Position numbers and translations under genes: made by a program. DNA of 64,000 nt, from contig CP036163.1 in assembly GCA_019056595.1 (NCBI GenBank), forward strand, positions 2,604,001-2,668,000, in the 5' to 3' direction. Positions 37,372 through 46,896 of this stretch are shown here, piece after piece. How positions within the stretch are numbered: position 1 is the first letter of the stretch; every line of letters begins with the position of its first letter. The notes beneath the pieces are model-generated. The model did not search any database, was not told the DNA's origin, and saw only the letters and a list, made by a program, of their open reading frames with translations. Origin of the DNA: Pectobacterium atrosepticum. GTDB lineage: Bacteria > Pseudomonadota > Gammaproteobacteria > Enterobacterales > Enterobacteriaceae.

Positions 37372-38229
37372 TTACGCTTCTATCGCCGCTCGCAGTTTTT
37401 TCATCGCATTCTTTTCTAACTGACGCACACGCTCTGCGGAAACACCGTATTGGTCGGCCAGTTCCTGCAAGGTGGATTTGTTGTCATCATCCAGCCAGCG
37501 GGCGCGAATAATGTGCTGGCTACGTTCATCCAGCCCTTCCAGCGCATAGGTGAGCTTATCGGCCGCATGCGTATCCCAGTTGTCCTCTTCAATGCCATCG
37601 GCAAAGTCAGACGATTTATCCTGTAGGTAAAGCATTGGCGACATCGCTTTGCCGTCGTGCGAGTCCTCTTCCGGCGTCGGATCGAAGGTCATGTCCTGCG
37701 CCGCCATGCGAGATTCCATCTCGCGCACGTCTTTAGTGGTTACACCAAGTTCACGCGCTACCAGTTCGACTTCATCCTGGTTAAACCAACCGAGGCGTGT
37801 TTTCGCCTTCCGCAGGTTAAAGAACAACTTACGCTGTGCTTTAGTGGTAGCTACCTTCACGATACGCCAGTTACGCAGCACGTATTCATGAATTTCTGCC
37901 TTGATCCAATGCACGGCGAAAGAAACCAGACGCACGCCAACTTCAGGGTTGAAGCGACGTACCGCTTTCATCAGGCCGATATTCCCTTCCTGAATCAGGT
38001 CCGCCTGCGGCAGGCCGTAGCCGGAATAGTTACGGGCAACGTGAATAACAAAACGCAGGTGTGAAAGAATCAGGTGCTTAGCAGCCTCCAGATCGCCCTG
38101 ATAATGCAGTCGTTCAGCCAGCGCCCGCTCTTCCTCCGCCGTCAGCATCGGATAGGCATTGGCGGCACGAATATACCCTTCCAGACTGCCCTGGGGAACT
38201 AAGGTGAAAGTTTGCATATCTTTGGTCAT
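37372..38229 (-). CDS. rpoH: RNA polymerase heat-shock sigma factor RpoH
   Basis: 285 residues, sigma-32, directing transcription of chaperone and protease genes. Region 2 '[20 protein letters not shown]' (about 77-96) and '...[35 protein letters not shown]' with the RpoH box QRKLFFNLR near 132; region 4 '[32 protein letters not shown]' at the C-terminus. Nearly identical to E. coli in these regions. Weak GAGGG lies ahead of ATG 38229; in E. coli the start region folds with codons downstream to form a thermosensor, which I could not verify by eye. A sigma-E promoter lies at 38364-38391. Confidence 0.97.
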   Translation of the reverse strand: MTKDMQTFTLVPQGSLEGYIRAANAYPMLTAEEERALAERLHYQGDLEAAKHLILSHLRFVIHVARNYSGYGLPQADLIQEGNIGLMKAVRRFNPEVGVRLVSFAVHWIKAEIHEYVLRNWRIVKVATTKAQRKLFFNLRKAKTRLGWFNQDEVELVARELGVTTKDVREMESRMAAQDMTFDPTPEEDSHDGKAMSPMLYLQDKSSDFADGIEEDNWDTHAADKLTYALEGLDERSQHIIRARWLDDDNKSTLQELADQYGVSAERVRQLEKNAMKKLRAAIEA

Positions 38230-38363
38230 TCAACCCTCTCTGTTACTCTACTCGTCATATTGCAGTCAGCTATCTTAGCACTGCTTCGCCGCATCGTTTT
38301 GCGCGAAAATGGCAAAATGCGGCACCTTTAAGCGTATTTATTGAAACCTTAAAATCTGTTTAT

Positions 38364-38391
38364 TCAGACTGTGATTTCGCTCGCAAGTTCC
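38364..38391 (-). promoter_or_regulatory. Sigma-E promoter of rpoH
   Basis: On the minus strand GGAACTT (38391-38385), exactly 16 bases, TCTGA (38368-38364). This equals the RpoE consensus GGAACTT-N16-TCTGA and corresponds to the E. coli rpoH P3 promoter. Expected start is near 38357, giving a leader of about 125-130 bases. Confidence 0.88.
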
Positions 38392-38560
38392 TATCATTTT
38401 ATTCACCTGATGCCAGAGATCAAGCAGGAGACGAACAAGACGTTAACGCACAAGAAACCAAGGGAAAAACACAGCGGAAAGTGCAAATAAGAGATGTCGC
38501 TGAGGAGGTTTCCCCTGCAATACGGTCTGAATTACAGGGGATAATTATACCAGAAAACGC

Positions 38561-39529
38561 TTACTGTGGTGTAAAACGGCGTAAATGTTGCACTGTTGCC
38601 AGCCAGGCGGCAAGCCAGCCAATCATGCCAGCGATGAGCAGTAGCAGCAGGGACTCGTCCCAGCTCAACCCTTTGACGGCAAACGTCGTACCGAAAACAG
38701 CAGCAACCTGTGCCACCACCGCATCCAGCTTCCAGACCAGCGCCTGCGATAAAATCAGCGACAGCACCGCCCCGCCCACGCCCATTGCAGCTCCGCCATT
38801 CAGGAACGGACGCAGAATAAAGCCGTCCGTCGCACCAATCAACTTCATCACGTTGATGGTTTCACGGCGACTGAAAATACTCAGACGCACGCTGTTGCCG
38901 ATCACCAAAAAGACAGCAACAACCATCAGGACGCCAATCATGGCGGAAATTTGCCCAACCAGATTAGTTAGCGCCACCAGACGAGCAAACCAGCTGTCGT
39001 CCATTCGAACTTCATCAACGCCCTGCGTCGATGCCACGCGATCGCGCAACGTTGTCAGCGTGGTGGAATCCTGAAAACTCATTTTTGGCGTAATGATTGC
39101 CACCGCGGGTAACGGGTTTTCTTCCAGCATATCCAGCGCGCCGCCAAAACCGGACCAGTTGCGGAATTCGCCCATCGCCTCATTGCGCGACAGGTAATTA
39201 ACTTTATCGACGCCATCTTCAGATTGAAGCTGCGTGATAACCGCCTGCGCCGCGTTGTCATCCAGCGATTTATCCAGATACACCGTCAGTTGAGGCGATG
39301 GATACCACTGTGTTGCAGCCTGACTGACGTTTTTCCACACCAGATAGCAGATGCTGGGCAGCGCCAGCGAGATAGCGATAACCATCACGGTCAGAAAGGT
39401 GGCCAGCGGCTGGCGCAGCATATCAGCCAGCGTATTTGTCCAGGCATAGCGCCATTGTTCCTGCCAACCGCCGCGCAGTGCTTTCGCTTTTGCGACAGGC
39501 TTTTTCGCATTACGGACGTTATTTGCCAT
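38561..39529 (-). CDS. ftsX: Cell division ABC-like permease FtsX
   Basis: 322 residues from ATG 39529, where the family N-terminus begins ([21 protein letters not shown]); an open frame reaches 39556. Four membrane helices: the first near 53-73 ('[23 protein letters not shown]' region), a periplasmic domain of about 120 residues, then three helices in the C-terminal half ('[22 protein letters not shown]' and following). With FtsE it activates amidases through EnvC at the division septum. Starts 11 bases inside the ftsE 3' end. Confidence 0.95.
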   Translation of the reverse strand: MANNVRNAKKPVAKAKALRGGWQEQWRYAWTNTLADMLRQPLATFLTVMVIAISLALPSICYLVWKNVSQAATQWYPSPQLTVYLDKSLDDNAAQAVITQLQSEDGVDKVNYLSRNEAMGEFRNWSGFGGALDMLEENPLPAVAIITPKMSFQDSTTLTTLRDRVASTQGVDEVRMDDSWFARLVALTNLVGQISAMIGVLMVVAVFLVIGNSVRLSIFSRRETINVMKLIGATDGFILRPFLNGGAAMGVGGAVLSLILSQALVWKLDAVVAQVAAVFGTTFAVKGLSWDESLLLLLIAGMIGWLAAWLATVQHLRRFTPQ

Positions 39530-40190
39530 CGTGGTTTCCCCCCACCATGCGGCCATCCGACAACGTCAGCACACGGTAATTACGGCGAGCGATCAGCCCG
39601 GTATCATGCGTCGCCATCAGGACAGTGACGCCGACGCGATTGAACTCTTCAAACAGGCGCAAAATGTCTTCTGACAACGCTTCGTCCAGATTGCCCGTCG
39701 GCTCATCCGCCAGCAACACGGCGGGTTTATTCACCACAGCGCGTGCAATACCCACGCGCTGTTGCTCACCACCGGACAGCTGGATAGGATAATTCTTCGC
39801 TTTATCCAGCAGGCCAACCTTGTCCAGCGCGGCCGATACCCGACGACGAATGTCCTCACTGCTGGCGCCCGCGATAATGAGCGGCATCGCGACGTTGTCA
39901 TAGACCGTGCGCTCCATCAACAGGTGGTGATCCTGAAAAATCATGCCGATCTGACGCCGTAAGAACGGGACTTCGCGTTTTTTCAGGCGGCTAATATTGT
40001 GACCGCCAAACAAAATCTGACCCGCGCTGGGACGTTCAATACCACAAATCAGTTTCAGCAGAGTGCTCTTCCCTGCGCCGGAATGGCCGGTCAGGAACGC
40101 CATTTCCGCTGGGCGCAGATGGAAATCCACCCCTTGCAATGCCTGACGCCCACCGAGGTAAGCTTTACTGACCTGTTCAAAACGAATCAT
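39519..40190 (-). CDS. ftsE: Cell division ATP-binding protein FtsE
   Basis: 223 residues, ATPase partner of FtsX. Walker A '[14 protein letters not shown]' (about 36-49), signature '[17 protein letters not shown]' (about 138-154), Walker B '[14 protein letters not shown]', H-loop '[10 protein letters not shown]'. Middle gene of ftsY-ftsE-ftsX; six-base gap from ftsY. Confidence 0.97.
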   Translation of the reverse strand: MIRFEQVSKAYLGGRQALQGVDFHLRPAEMAFLTGHSGAGKSTLLKLICGIERPSAGQILFGGHNISRLKKREVPFLRRQIGMIFQDHHLLMERTVYDNVAMPLIIAGASSEDIRRRVSAALDKVGLLDKAKNYPIQLSGGEQQRVGIARAVVNKPAVLLADEPTGNLDEALSEDILRLFEEFNRVGVTVLMATHDTGLIARRNYRVLTLSDGRMVGGNHDGK

Positions 40191-40195
40191 CCGTT

Positions 40196-41605
40196 TTAAT
40201 CCTCTCGGGCAAAAAGTGCCTCAATAAAATCGTCGGCCTTGAATGGCCGTAAATCTTCAATGCCTTCACCTACCCCAATATAGCGGATAGGAATAGCAAA
40301 CTGGTCGGCAATGGCGAAAATCACCCCGCCTTTCGCGGTCCCGTCCAGCTTAGTCAAGGTAATGCCTGTCAGGCCAACTGCTTCATTAAACAGCTTGGCC
40401 TGACTCACTGCGTTCTGTCCGGTGCTCGCATCCAGCGTCAGCATAACTTCATGCGGCGCGTCTTCGTCCAGCTTCTTCATCACGCGCACAATCTTTTTCA
40501 GCTCTTCCATCAGGTACGCTTTGTTCTGCAAGCGACCTGCGGTATCCGCGATCAGGACATCCACGCCGCGCGCTTTCGCTGCCTGAATTGCATCGAAAAT
40601 CACCGATGCCGAATCCGCCCCTGTGTGCTGCGCTATCACCGGCACGTTATTGCGCTGTCCCCAGACCTGAAGCTGCTCGACTGCTGCTGCACGGAAGGTG
40701 TCACCCGCCGCCAGCATCACAGATTTGCCCTGTGCCTGGAACTGGCGTGCCATTTTACCGATGGTGGTGGTTTTACCCACGCCATTAACGCCAACCATCA
40801 GAATGACATACGGCGTTTTGCCTTCGATATTCAGCGGGACGTCCACCTTAGCAAGAATCTCTGCCATTTCTTCTTTCAGCTTAACAAAAAGCGTATCAGC
40901 ATCTTTCAGTTGGCGGCGACTGGCGTGCTCCGTCAGGCTGTCGATGATCTTACGGGTGGTCTCGACCCCGACATCCGCAATCAGCAGTTGCTCTTCCAGT
41001 TCATCAAACAGATCGTCGTCGATTTTCTTACCGCGAAACAATCCGATAAATCCGGAACCGAGATTCTCACGCGTTTTTACCAGACTGCGCTTCAGGCGAG
41101 CGAAGAAACCTTCTTTCGTCGGGCGTTCTTGCTCTTGCACAACGACTGGAACGTCGTCCTGTTGCTCATTTTCCTGTTCTTCGTACTGTTCTTCTTGCTG
41201 CGCAGCATCCAGCGCCTCGTCAACCACCGTCGCGTTCTCTGCGATCTCAACCTGCACGATCGGATCGGTGATATCCCGATCGAGTACGTCATGATCGATC
41301 GGTTCACGATCGTCTGCCGCAACGGTAACCTCATGCTCGGCGACTGATGGAGCCAGTTCTTCCGCTTCAACCTTTATCTTTTCTTCAGCTACTATCTTTT
41401 CTTCAACGACAGATTCTTCCGGCAGCGGTTGCGCTACGAGCTCCGGCGTAGGCTCAACGGTCTGGTGAGTCGATGCGGCGGCATCCGATTCACCAGCGGG
41501 CGCATCGTCAACGACCGGCTTCTCCTGCGGCTGCTCTTGTTGTTTTTCTTCCTGTTTCCCAAGTCCCAGCCAGGAAAAAAAACCGCGCTTCTTTTCTTTT
41601 GACAT
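40196..41605 (-). CDS. ftsY: Signal recognition particle receptor FtsY
   Basis: 469 residues from ATG 41605 ('MSKEKKRGFFSWLGLG', as in E. coli); an open frame to 41644 is not needed. Docks ribosome-SRP complexes at the membrane. N-terminal membrane-binding helix, then an acidic, Glu/Gln/Val-rich A domain (about 15-165) of low complexity, then the N and G domains: G1 'GVNGVGKTTTIGKMA' near 270, 'DTFRAAAVEQL', G3 'DTAGRLQNKAYLMEEL', G4 'TKLDGTAKGG', and 'GVGEGIEDLRPF' near the C-terminus. The acidic domain is the variable part of the family. Confidence 0.97.
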   Translation of the reverse strand: MSKEKKRGFFSWLGLGKQEEKQQEQPQEKPVVDDAPAGESDAAASTHQTVEPTPELVAQPLPEESVVEEKIVAEEKIKVEAEELAPSVAEHEVTVAADDREPIDHDVLDRDITDPIVQVEIAENATVVDEALDAAQQEEQYEEQENEQQDDVPVVVQEQERPTKEGFFARLKRSLVKTRENLGSGFIGLFRGKKIDDDLFDELEEQLLIADVGVETTRKIIDSLTEHASRRQLKDADTLFVKLKEEMAEILAKVDVPLNIEGKTPYVILMVGVNGVGKTTTIGKMARQFQAQGKSVMLAAGDTFRAAAVEQLQVWGQRNNVPVIAQHTGADSASVIFDAIQAAKARGVDVLIADTAGRLQNKAYLMEELKKIVRVMKKLDEDAPHEVMLTLDASTGQNAVSQAKLFNEAVGLTGITLTKLDGTAKGGVIFAIADQFAIPIRYIGVGEGIEDLRPFKADDFIEALFARED

Positions 41606-41954
41606 GTGTAATCGCGCTCCACGCTGCTCACCGCAGCGAATCAATCAATGAAAATCATATTTAAACAACAAGTTTAACACTTTCCTGCCGACAGCAACAC
41701 GCAGCCAACGGGAGCAATGACAGACAATTCTCCGTGCTACCGACAATCTTCGTAACGAAAGGCAATGTCCGTTACGAAGTGTGTCAAACGCCGCGAGTGA
41801 TCGAAAGGTCGCAGACAGCACAAAATTTTGGCTTAAGCACTTTAACGTCCATCTTAACATTCCCTCTACACGCAACCGCCGCTAGAATAGCGCCAGAAAT
41901 TTCCTGCCCGCATCCACACCATGATGATGCGGCACAACAATAACCCTGTGAGCT
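41606..41954. other. Divergent control region of ftsY and rsmD
   Basis: About 350 bases without a gene. The notable element is a perfect inverted repeat, CTTCGTAACG (41748-41757) and CGTTACGAAG (41770-41779), 12 bases apart, on the scale of an operator or an mRNA hairpin; no T run follows. rsmD begins with a weak ribosome site (GTGAG). Confidence 0.6.
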
Positions 41955-42530
41955 ATGGCTAAAAAAAATGCATCGTCAGCCGCCGGACAAATCCGAATCA
42001 TCGGTGGTCAATGGCGCGGCAGAAAACTTCCGGTTCCTGATAGCCCCGGTTTACGTCCCACTACCGACCGTGTACGTGAAACGTTATTTAACTGGCTAGC
42101 CCCCGTCATTCAGCAGGCTCGCTGTCTGGACTGCTTTGCTGGCAGCGGGGCGCTCGGTCTGGAAGCCTTATCTCGTTATGCTGCCCATGCCACATTATTG
42201 GAGATGGAGCGTGCAGTCGCCCAGCAATTAACGCAGAATTTGGCACTGCTTCGGGCGGAAAACGCCGAGGTGGTCAATACTGATGCCCTGAGTTGGCTGG
42301 CGAAGCCGGGCACGCCGTTTGACGTCGTGTTTCTCGATCCGCCGTTCCGCAAAGAGCTGCTGAATAACACGCTTGCTCTGCTGGAACAACAGGGCTGGCT
42401 GGCACCAGACGCGTGGATTTACGTGGAAACAGAAGCGGAAAATGCGCAGTTGACCATCCCGGAGAATTGGCAGTTGCACCGTGAAAAGATTGCGGGTCAG
42501 GTAGCCTACCGTTTGTACATCCGTCAGTGA
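41955..42530 (+). CDS. rsmD: 16S rRNA (guanine-966-N2)-methyltransferase RsmD
   Basis: 191 residues. Methylates G966 of 16S rRNA using S-adenosylmethionine during 30S assembly. N-terminal 'IRIIGGQWRGRKLPVPDSPGLRPTTDRVRETLFNWL' block (about 12-47) typical of the family, SAM motif 'CLDCFAGSGALGLEALSR', catalytic motif 'VFLDPPF' (NPPY-type, about 117-123). Starts ATG 41955, divergent from ftsY as in E. coli. Confidence 0.95.
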   Translation: MAKKNASSAAGQIRIIGGQWRGRKLPVPDSPGLRPTTDRVRETLFNWLAPVIQQARCLDCFAGSGALGLEALSRYAAHATLLEMERAVAQQLTQNLALLRAENAEVVNTDALSWLAKPGTPFDVVFLDPPFRKELLNNTLALLEQQGWLAPDAWIYVETEAENAQLTIPENWQLHREKIAGQVAYRLYIRQ

Positions 42531-42556
42531 TCTTTGCAGCAACGTAAGGGTAAGAG

Positions 42557-42835
42557 ATGATTTTGATTAACCTTGGCAGATTATTGATGCTGGGCGTGTG
42601 GGGATTTCTGTTGCTTAACCTGATTCAGCCGTTTCCCAAGCCGTTGAATATCTTCATGACCGTGGCGATGGTGTTTATGATCCTGATGCATGGTTTTCAA
42701 CTGCTGCTGTTAAAATCCAGTCAGCCGAAGGACAGCCCACCGCTGGGCCGGGCGCTTCAGGCGCGTATTTTCCTTTTTGGCGTGTTTGAACTACTGGCGT
42801 GGCAGAAAAAGCAACCGAAGCCACCGAAGCCGTAA
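42557..42835 (+). CDS. yhhL: Inner membrane protein YhhL (DUF1145)
   Basis: 92 residues. Two hydrophobic helices ('LLMLGVWGFLLLNLIQPFPKPL' and 'IFMTVAMVFMILMHGFQLLLL', in part) with a Pro-rich basic C-terminus ('WQKKQPKPPKP'). Matches the DUF1145 family, function unknown. It follows rsmD by 26 bases in the same direction and has GTAAGGGTAAGAG as ribosome site. Convergent with yhhM across a 3-base gap. Confidence 0.85.
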   Translation: MILINLGRLLMLGVWGFLLLNLIQPFPKPLNIFMTVAMVFMILMHGFQLLLLKSSQPKDSPPLGRALQARIFLFGVFELLAWQKKQPKPPKP

Positions 42836-42838
42836 CCG

Positions 42839-43198
42839 CTACTTCTGCTGGGGCACAAAGCGAATAAAGCGCGTGCCCTTTAGCTGCAACGATCCCTGCA
42901 TACCGGTATCAAGCTGGTGATAATCTGCGTTTTCGAGGCGTAGCGTGATAGTCGCGCTGCCAGCAATTGGCCTGAACGTGACTTCATACAGCATATCCTC
43001 CACGACCATCACCTGATGCTCACGCGCACGCCGACGAGTACGGGGAAATTCGCGTTTGTGTTTCACCTCTGCGGCCACAATACGCAGCGGAGCCGCATCA
43101 TTCTTCGCTTCCCGATGACGTTGGCGTCGATACTGCCCCGCCGCCAGCACTAAAATAGCGCCAACGGCCAAAGCCAACAGCCAGGGAAAATCATGCAT
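42839..43198 (-). CDS. yhhM: YhhM-like membrane protein (DUF2500)
   Basis: 119 residues. One N-terminal membrane helix ('FPWLLALAVGAILVLAAGQY', about 4-23), a basic linker, then a soluble beta-rich DUF2500 domain of about 85 residues ('VEDMLYEVTFRPIAGSATITLRL' in part). Function unknown. Its ATG shares one base with the stop codon of the upstream DUF1820 gene, so the two are co-translated. Confidence 0.85.
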   Translation of the reverse strand: MHDFPWLLALAVGAILVLAAGQYRRQRHREAKNDAAPLRIVAAEVKHKREFPRTRRRAREHQVMVVEDMLYEVTFRPIAGSATITLRLENADYHQLDTGMQGSLQLKGTRFIRFVPQQK

Positions 43199-43518
43199 CA
43201 GGGTTTCTTGCCGGGAAGATAAGGGAACGCGGTAACGTTATCGCCTAAATCAGAAATACGGGCACTGCCTTTTTCCGTCACGGCATCAATACGAATAATC
43301 GCCTGTAGAGGGATAAAACTGCGGCTAACGCCGGAGAATTCCGTTTTCAGTTTCTCGGTTGACGGGTCAACCAATACCGTAGATTGGCTATCAAACACAA
43401 AATCGGCAATTTCAATAAAACCGAACAGATTACCCTGAACCAACTCACGCACGTAAAGCTGGTAATTCTTACCGTTATTTATAAATTGAATACGATAAAG
43501 TGCAGATTCATTACTCAT
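43198..43518 (-). CDS. DUF1820 family protein
   Basis: 106 residues, no signal or membrane segment. Matches the DUF1820 pattern: 'YRIQFINNGKNYQLYVRELVQGNLFGFIEIADFVF' in the first half and 'HIPLQAIIRIDAVTEKGSARI'-like second half (here 'SFIPLQAIIRIDAV'). Function unknown; the family is widespread in gammaproteobacteria and usually a single small cytoplasmic protein. Absent next to yhhM in E. coli K-12 as far as I recall, so this is a lineage difference in an otherwise conserved block. Confidence 0.8.
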   Translation of the reverse strand: MSNESALYRIQFINNGKNYQLYVRELVQGNLFGFIEIADFVFDSQSTVLVDPSTEKLKTEFSGVSRSFIPLQAIIRIDAVTEKGSARISDLGDNVTAFPYLPGKKP

Positions 43519-43699
43519 TCAACACAATGCTCCCTTCAGAGACTTCACGGCGTGAAAACGGGCGATAACATAACATGAAGATCACGAAAGGCGCATCCGT
43601 CTCGCACCGTGTTGTTTAACTTCCTCACAATCCCCTACACTAAATAAAGAACGGTTTATTTTTATCCTGATACAAACAAAAACACAAAAAGGACACGCT

Positions 43700-44329
43700 A
43701 TGCTTTGGTCATTTATTGCTGTGCTTTTTTCTGGTTGGTTGTACGTAGACGCCAGCTATCGTGGTCCAACGTGGCAGCGTTGGTTATTCAAACCGGTCAC
43801 GATGCTACTGCTGCTAGCGCTAGCATGGCAGATGCCGCTGCTTGGCGTGCCAGGCTATCTGATTGTTCTGGGGTTACTGGCAACGCTGGTTGCAGACACG
43901 CTACTGTTGCTCCCGACTCAGCGCCTGCTTTACGCGTTCGGTGCCTATTTCATCTCCCATCTGCTGTACACCATTAGCTTTTTTACCGGACAAATCACGC
44001 TCACGTTCTTCTGGCCACTGGCACTAACGCTCGTCATTTTGGCCGCGATCCTGATCGCCATCATCTGGGGACGATTGGACGCACAGCGCTGGCCCGCCTG
44101 CGCGTTTATCATCATGACGACGCTGATGGTCTGGATTGCAGGTGAACGGTATTTTGCGCTGGGGACAAATGCGAACTTCTCCTTGCTGACGGGCACCGTA
44201 CTGCTGTTTATCGCCCATGCAGCCTGGCTGATTCACCATTATCGTTTCCCGTTCCGCGCCCATCAGGCGATTGTGGCCGCGGGCTATTTTGGCGGTCATT
44301 TCCTGATCGTTCGCTCCCTGTATTTCTAA
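43700..44329 (+). CDS. yhhN: YhhN family membrane protein (TMEM86-like)
   Basis: 209 residues with about eight hydrophobic segments and few charges. YhhN/TMEM86 family; eukaryotic members are lysoplasmalogenases, while the bacterial role is not settled. Conserved Asp and His residues appear in '[15 protein letters not shown]' (about 58-72) and '[15 protein letters not shown]' (about 81-95). AAAAGGACACGCT precedes ATG 43700. Ends 'LIVRSLYF'. Confidence 0.85.
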   Translation: MLWSFIAVLFSGWLYVDASYRGPTWQRWLFKPVTMLLLLALAWQMPLLGVPGYLIVLGLLATLVADTLLLLPTQRLLYAFGAYFISHLLYTISFFTGQITLTFFWPLALTLVILAAILIAIIWGRLDAQRWPACAFIIMTTLMVWIAGERYFALGTNANFSLLTGTVLLFIAHAAWLIHHYRFPFRAHQAIVAAGYFGGHFLIVRSLYF

Positions 44330-44423
44330 CGCTCGCGACGCTCACGAAAGGCTGGCTAAGCATTGAGCGGCGGTGTAAAGTTTCTGATGAGAATGGCAAT
44401 CACTAATAACACAGGAGGAAGAT

Positions 44424-46787
44424 ATGCACTCTCATCAGCACCACAGCACTGAGAAATCAGCATGCTGCAATAACGGCGTTCACAACGCGCCACGCAGTAC
44501 CGCGCACAGCGCAAAAAGCTGCTGCAACGAGCACACGCAGCATTCGAACCACGCAGACCACAGCTGCTGTTCAACCAAGCACACATCCGATGCCGCCGTT
44601 CAGACCGCGTGTGGTACAGAGCAACATTCGTCAGACAGCGGCGGTAGCGCTGATTCAGACGACCCCGACGGCGGAGACAGCGACAGGCCCCGATCTCACC
44701 AGCGTTTCAGCTGGAAAATCAGCGGGATGGATTGTCCCAGCTGCGCACGTAAAATCGAAAATGCAGTAAAAAATATCACCGAAATTGAACAGGCCAAAGT
44801 GCTGTTCGCCACCGAAAAACTGGTTGTTGACGCCTACTCCGATATTCGCCCTCAGGTTCAACATGCCGTTCAGCAAGCTGGCTTCACCTTGCAGGACACC
44901 GCACTCCCCATCGCACCACCCGACACATCTACCATCCGTCGTTTCGTGCATGAATATGGGTTCTTAATACTTTTCACTTTGCTGGCTGCTGCAAGCTGGG
45001 GACTTTCCCTCTTAAGCGAGCGCGGCGGGCAGATCGCATTTATCGCGACCACCATTGTCGGGCTGATTCCAATCCTGAAAAAAACAGTGCAGCTCATTCG
45101 TACGGGTACGCCCTTCGCGATTGAAACGCTGATGAGCGTGGCTTCCATCGGGGCGCTCCTGATTGGCGCCACCACGGAAGCCACGGTCATTTTGCTGCTG
45201 TTTATGTTGGGCGAACACCTTGAGTCTTACGCGGCAAATCGCGCACGACGGGGCGTAACGGCACTGATGGCGCTGCTTCCTGAAGATGCTACGGTTATCG
45301 GCAACGGGCAGCGACGCCTCGTTCCCGTTGCAAGTCTGGTTCCCGGCGATGTTATTGAAGTCGCCCCTGGCGGACGACTCCCTGCCGATGCGGAGCTATT
45401 GAACAGCGATGCCAGCTTTGATGAAAGCGCCCTGACCGGCGAATCAGTTCCCGTTGAGCGCACACCCGGTGAAAAAATTGCCGCTGGCAGCCTGTGTGTC
45501 GATCGGGTCGTGCAGCTGCGAGTGGTTTCACAGCCGGGCAACAGCGCCATCGATCGCATTCTGCAACTGATAGAAGATGCGGAAGAGCGCCGCGCGCCGA
45601 TAGAACGCTTCCTCGATAAGTTCAGCCGCTACTACACACCAGCCATCATGCTGCTGTCGCTGCTGGTGATTCTGGTGCCGCCGTTGCTGCTGGCACAGCC
45701 GTGGCAAGAGTGGGTTTATCGCGGTCTGACGCTGCTGTTAATCGGCTGTCCGTGTGCGCTGGTGATCTCAACGCCTGCGGCGATTACCTCAGGGCTGGCT
45801 GCGGCAACGCGTCGGGGTGCGCTGATTAAAGGCGGTGCAGCGCTGGAATCGCTGGCCAATATCAAGACTATCGCATTTGATAAGACAGGTACGCTGACGG
45901 AAGGCAAACCGCAGGTGACAAACGTGTTACCCGTAGCGGGCATTAGTGAAACGGCGCTGCTGACACGCACCGCCGCGGTGGAGTCGGGTTCACACCATCC
46001 GCTCGCCAAAGCGATCGTCCAGCATGCGTTATCCAGCAGTACATTCCTCCCGATGGCAGAAAACCGCAAAGCGCTGGCGGGTGTCGGCGTTGAAGGCACG
46101 ATAGGCGGCAAACGGATTCAGGTCAGTGCGCCGACTCGCGTTGCGCCCGATCTACTTGACGCCGACTGGCTGCAACGAATTGATGCGCTGGAAAACGAAG
46201 GGAAAACCGTCGTGGTGGTGCAAGAAGACGACACCCTGCTCGGTTTGCTGGCGCTGAGCGATACGCTACGCCACGATGCGCGTGAAGCGCTGGATGCCTT
46301 GCAGCAGTTAGGGATTCGGGGCGTCATGCTCACGGGAGATAATCCCCGCGCAGCAGCGGCCATCGCAGCAACATTGGGGATCGATTACCGAGCCAGCCTG
46401 CTCCCTGCCGATAAGGTCGCGGCAGTCAGCGAATTGAGTAAGCAGCACCCCGTGGCGATGGTGGGCGACGGTATCAACGACGCGCCAGCGATGAAAGCCG
46501 CAACAATCGGCATCGCGATGGGAAGCGGTACGGATGTGGCGCTGGAAACCGCCGATGCGGCATTAACGCACAGCCGCCTGACCGGGCTGGCGGCCATGAT
46601 CAGCCTGTCGCGGGCGACGCAGCGTAATATTCGTCAGAACATTACCATCGCGCTGGGGCTGAAAGCCGTATTTCTGGTCACCAGTATTCTGGGCATTACC
46701 GGACTGTGGCTGGCGGTGCTGGCGGATTCCGGCGCAACGGCATTAGTCACTGCCAACGCGCTGCGGCTGCTGAGAAAACAGGACTAA
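44424..46787 (+). CDS. zntA: Zn/Cd/Pb-exporting P-type ATPase ZntA
   Basis: 787 residues, P1B-type ATPase exporting Zn(II), Cd(II) and Pb(II). The first 90 residues are a His/Cys/Ser-rich extension, followed by a GMDCPSCARKIE metal-binding domain (about 105-116). Eight membrane helices; ion site 'GCPCALVISTPAAI' (about 438-451), phosphorylation site 'DKTGTLTEGKP', 'SHHPLAKA' (HP motif), 'MLTGDN', 'GDGINDAPAMKAA', and 'LADSGATALVT' with the conserved Asp. AGGAGGAAGAT precedes the ATG. No ZntR-type palindrome was found upstream. The metal-binding head is longer and richer in His and Cys pairs than the E. coli one. Confidence 0.96.
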   Translation: MHSHQHHSTEKSACCNNGVHNAPRSTAHSAKSCCNEHTQHSNHADHSCCSTKHTSDAAVQTACGTEQHSSDSGGSADSDDPDGGDSDRPRSHQRFSWKISGMDCPSCARKIENAVKNITEIEQAKVLFATEKLVVDAYSDIRPQVQHAVQQAGFTLQDTALPIAPPDTSTIRRFVHEYGFLILFTLLAAASWGLSLLSERGGQIAFIATTIVGLIPILKKTVQLIRTGTPFAIETLMSVASIGALLIGATTEATVILLLFMLGEHLESYAANRARRGVTALMALLPEDATVIGNGQRRLVPVASLVPGDVIEVAPGGRLPADAELLNSDASFDESALTGESVPVERTPGEKIAAGSLCVDRVVQLRVVSQPGNSAIDRILQLIEDAEERRAPIERFLDKFSRYYTPAIMLLSLLVILVPPLLLAQPWQEWVYRGLTLLLIGCPCALVISTPAAITSGLAAATRRGALIKGGAALESLANIKTIAFDKTGTLTEGKPQVTNVLPVAGISETALLTRTAAVESGSHHPLAKAIVQHALSSSTFLPMAENRKALAGVGVEGTIGGKRIQVSAPTRVAPDLLDADWLQRIDALENEGKTVVVVQEDDTLLGLLALSDTLRHDAREALDALQQLGIRGVMLTGDNPRAAAAIAATLGIDYRASLLPADKVAAVSELSKQHPVAMVGDGINDAPAMKAATIGIAMGSGTDVALETADAALTHSRLTGLAAMISLSRATQRNIRQNITIALGLKAVFLVTSILGITGLWLAVLADSGATALVTANALRLLRKQD

Positions 46788-46809
46788 TATTACCGTTGCT
46801 GGCTGTTGG

Positions 46810-46877
46810 ATCGAGATACACGGAGAAACACGGGGCGAGGCCTTCCTACGGGAACCTCATCCCCGTGTTTTTCCTAA
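46810..46877 (+). repeat. Dispersed palindromic repeat, copy A
   Basis: 68 bases starting ATCGAGATACAC and ending TTTTTCCTAA, with an inverted pair AAACACGGGGcGAGG / CCTCatCCCCGTGTTT. A second copy lies on the other strand at 60734-60800 and matches at roughly three quarters of positions, including the ATCGAGATACAC and GGGAACCTC blocks. Lies between zntA and the ERIC element. Could form a terminator-like hairpin for zntA. Confidence 0.75.
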
Positions 46878-46896
46878 TAACGCACTGAGTAACTCT

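Noticed and set aside
44330-44423. Search for a ZntR operator before zntA
   Set aside because: TTGAGC and GAGAAT are 20 bases apart, as MerR-type promoters need, but the spacer has no dyad, so no call.
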